Source: an uncultured Ruminococcus sp. (GTDB taxonomy: Bacteria; Bacillota; Clostridia; Oscillospirales; Acutalibacteraceae). From it: a stretch of 42,187 bases of DNA. This document shows positions 40,966-42,187 of the stretch, piece after piece. Made by a program: the position numbers and the translations under genes. The stretch covers positions 9,772-51,958 of the forward strand of contig CADCHW010000012.1 in NCBI GenBank assembly GCA_902801245.1. Direction: 5' to 3'. The stretch's first letter is position 1. Every line of letters starts with the position of its first letter. The notes beneath the pieces are model-generated. The model ran no database searches and was not told where the DNA came from. It worked only from the letters and a program-made list of their open reading frames with translations.

Positions 40966-41589
40966 TTAATTTCCCGTGGGCGTTGACCACTGTGTTAAAC
41001 TAAATTCTTTTATCACATCTTTAATTGTGCCGTCAAGGTATCTGTAAGCACCTTTTACGATTTCCTCGGGAATATCTTTATAATAAGCCTCCGCAATACC
41101 TCCTGCCATACAAGCTATGGTATCGCTGTCGCTGCCGTTTCTCGCAAGGTACACCGCCAAAGCCACCGCAAAAGCACAGTCTGTCGCTTCGGGGTTATTA
41201 TGCGTATAGTGACAGCTAGCCTTGACTTCCTTTTTAATCTCCCTTATACTGTCGCAGGCATAGCCTATCGGAACTACTCTCATAGCTGCACCGTTGCCGT
41301 AGCTGCTTTGAACATAGAGGTCTTCGCTTTTCGCCCATTCTATAAACATACCGCCATAGCCGACGTTCGGATATCTCTCATAATACATTTTGTACCACAT
41401 TGCATAGCTTAATTCGGATTTTCCGGAAATTCCTTTTTTATCGTTCAAAAGCTTCTGGGCGGCAGCTATAGTCATAGCCGTGTCGTCCGTAAAATGAGTA
41501 TATCTTGAAAACAGCGGAAAGTCCTCGCTTAAAACGTTCTGCTTTTCATACGTCGAGCCAATTACATCACCGATTATCGCACCTAAAAT
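40966..41589 (-). CDS. ADP-ribosylglycohydrolase family protein with non-standard start and central deletion
   Basis: 207 residues if started at ATT 41589, exactly where the family's ATG belongs ((M)LGAIIGDVIGSTYE), seven nt after GGGG. No ATG, GTG or TTG exists in frame between the preceding stop (41604) and residue 44 (ATG 41475). Metal-site motifs FTDDTAMT and SDSDTIACMAGGIAEAYY remain. Between AVALAVYLARNG and SDSDT about 65-75 residues usual for the family are missing, without frame loss. It would cleave ADP-ribose from proteins or small molecules. The start loss and deletion suggest decay or an unusual allele. The nearest upstream gene is 12 bp away. Confidence 0.75.
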   Translation of the reverse strand: MLGAIIGDVIGSTYEKQNVLSEDFPLFSRYTHFTDDTAMTIAAAQKLLNDKKGISGKSELSYAMWYKMYYERYPNVGYGGMFIEWAKSEDLYVQSSYGNGAAMRVVPIGYACDSIREIKKEVKASCHYTHNNPEATDCAFAVALAVYLARNGSDSDTIACMAGGIAEAYYKDIPEEIVKGAYRYLDGTIKDVIKEFSLTQWSTPTGN

Positions 41590-41601
41590 AATAACACCCC
41601 G

Positions 41602-41958
41602 TTACATCATATTATCGTTACGCATATACATTTGCTGCTGTTGATTTTTCTTTGCACTGTGATTTCTTATTGCCTTTATAATAAAATATGTAATCCACTG
41701 AATAGCCACCGCAAAAAAGCTTGCAAAAATTATCAATGCACTAAGCACAAACGCACCTGCCTGACCCATTAACTCAACAATACCCGAAAAGTCCGCACCG
41801 TCAATATACAGACCTCCGCTCGACTGTGCGGCTATCTGATTTGAAATCTCGTAATAAGCCGCTGCTCCGCATGCCACTCCGAGAATCATAACAATAAGCG
41901 AAATAACAAGCATAATCGTCACGGGATTTTTCTTCTTTTTATTCTCCATAATTTTCAC
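41602..41958 (-). CDS. small membrane protein with two membrane segments
   Basis: 118 residues from GTG 41958 (GGAAAG just upstream) or 115 from ATG 41949. A Lys-rich N-terminus, membrane segment at about 14-36, an extracytoplasmic Ser/Gly-rich loop (QSSGGLYIDGADFSG), a second segment at about 66-93 and a Gln/Met/Asn-rich tail (NQQQQMYMRND). No recognised family. It lies between the edge-truncated zinc-ribbon gene and the ADP-ribosylglycohydrolase gene, all co-directional with short gaps. Confidence 0.7.
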   Translation of the reverse strand: MKIMENKKKKNPVTIMLVISLIVMILGVACGAAAYYEISNQIAAQSSGGLYIDGADFSGIVELMGQAGAFVLSALIIFASFFAVAIQWITYFIIKAIRNHSAKKNQQQQMYMRNDNMM

Positions 41959-41978
41959 ACTTTCCTTTCCAATGCCTA

Positions 41979-42187
41979 TCAGATAAACTTGTTATCCGAT
42001 TTGACAACAAGCCTGCTCGGATTTTTAACGTAAGTTCTGTTTACCGTTCCGCACTTCACACAGACGGAATAATAAAGCTGTTCGCCTGCGGTAAAATTCC
42101 CCGAAAGCGGAACAACGCCGCCGACAACTCCCCCAATACTTCCCCCGGGAATTTCGGTAAAAACATCGTTTCCGCAATAGCTGCAAA
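41979..42187 (-). CDS. zinc-ribbon protein, N-terminus off the window edge
   Basis: The last 68 residues of a minus-strand gene, in frame to the edge. CSYCGND at the edge and CVKCGTVN about 40 residues later form two CxxC knuckles, separated by a Gly/Val-rich stretch (GGSIGGVVGGVVPLSG). It ends at TGA 41979-41981, about 20 bp before the small membrane protein gene. Family not recognised from this fragment. Confidence 0.6.
   Translation of the reverse strand, partial: CSYCGNDVFTEIPGGSIGGVVGGVVPLSGNFTAGEQLYYSVCVKCGTVNRTYVKNPSRLVVKSDNKFI

Overview
The window looks like a chromosomal segment of a gut-type Clostridia, most likely a Ruminococcus-like member of the Oscillospirales. The signs are AT-rich DNA, Firmicutes sigma-A promoters (TTGACA-17-TATAAT), the rplU-prp-rpmA...obg ribosomal cluster with an extended, Prp-cleavable L27, Mini-RNase III, a MecA-like adaptor, a YkpA/YbiT-type ABC-F protein and spoVAD. 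No rRNA, tRNA or CRISPR array was recognised. This is inference from gene content; no marker was compared with a database.

Layout. 1-4.1 kb: an edge-truncated acidic repeat protein, rlmB, an HAD-like protein and a CorC/HlyC CBS protein. 4.1-5.5 kb: DUF1292, a zinc ribbon and a histidine phosphatase. 5.7-12.8 kb: single genes (DUF3783, DMT transporter, PAP2 phosphatase, spoVAD, a ferritin-like protein, a MATE exporter behind a leader terminator, a Ser-rich lipoprotein). 13.3-15.8 kb: an ABC-F ATPase and a membrane protein with a prion-like tail. 16.2-21.1 kb: a sugar ABC importer operon with a DUF815 AAA ATPase between the binding protein and the permeases. 21.8-22.3 kb: MecA-like adaptor. 22.4-29.8 kb: a three-gene type IV minor-pilin operon whose first gene encodes a 1983-residue PilX-like protein with several carbohydrate-binding-like modules. 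30.4-31.8 kb: an alanine/glycine symporter. 31.9-36.3 kb: mrnC, obg, two paralogous small genes, rpmA, prp and rplU. 36.6-38.5 kb: a Septu-like defence pair (PtuA ATPase, PtuB HNH). 38.5-40.8 kb: the carboxyspermidine/carboxynorspermidine pathway, in which nspC has an internal deletion. 41.0-42.2 kb: an ADP-ribosylglycohydrolase with a non-standard start and a central deletion, a small membrane protein and an edge-truncated zinc-ribbon protein.

The intergenic DNA holds three dispersed repeat families. (A) A ~50-nt hairpin motif (GGTCGGGTWCGTGAAG ... CTTCACGTATT), placed in the sense orientation upstream of at least five unrelated genes. For three of these genes it lies between a recognisable promoter and the start codon, so it is a candidate undescribed cis-acting RNA element. 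(B) A ~230-bp element in four copies, in both orientations, hugging gene ends. (C) A MITE-like element with TATACTCG termini, one copy of which supplies the last codons of the histidine phosphatase.

How the genes work together. The pilin operon and the sugar importer, separated by one small gene, could cooperate in binding and importing a polysaccharide-derived sugar; this is a hypothesis from domain appearance and proximity. The Septu pair and the decayed nspC and ADP-ribosylglycohydrolase genes mark the 36.5-41.6 kb end as the most plastic part of the window.
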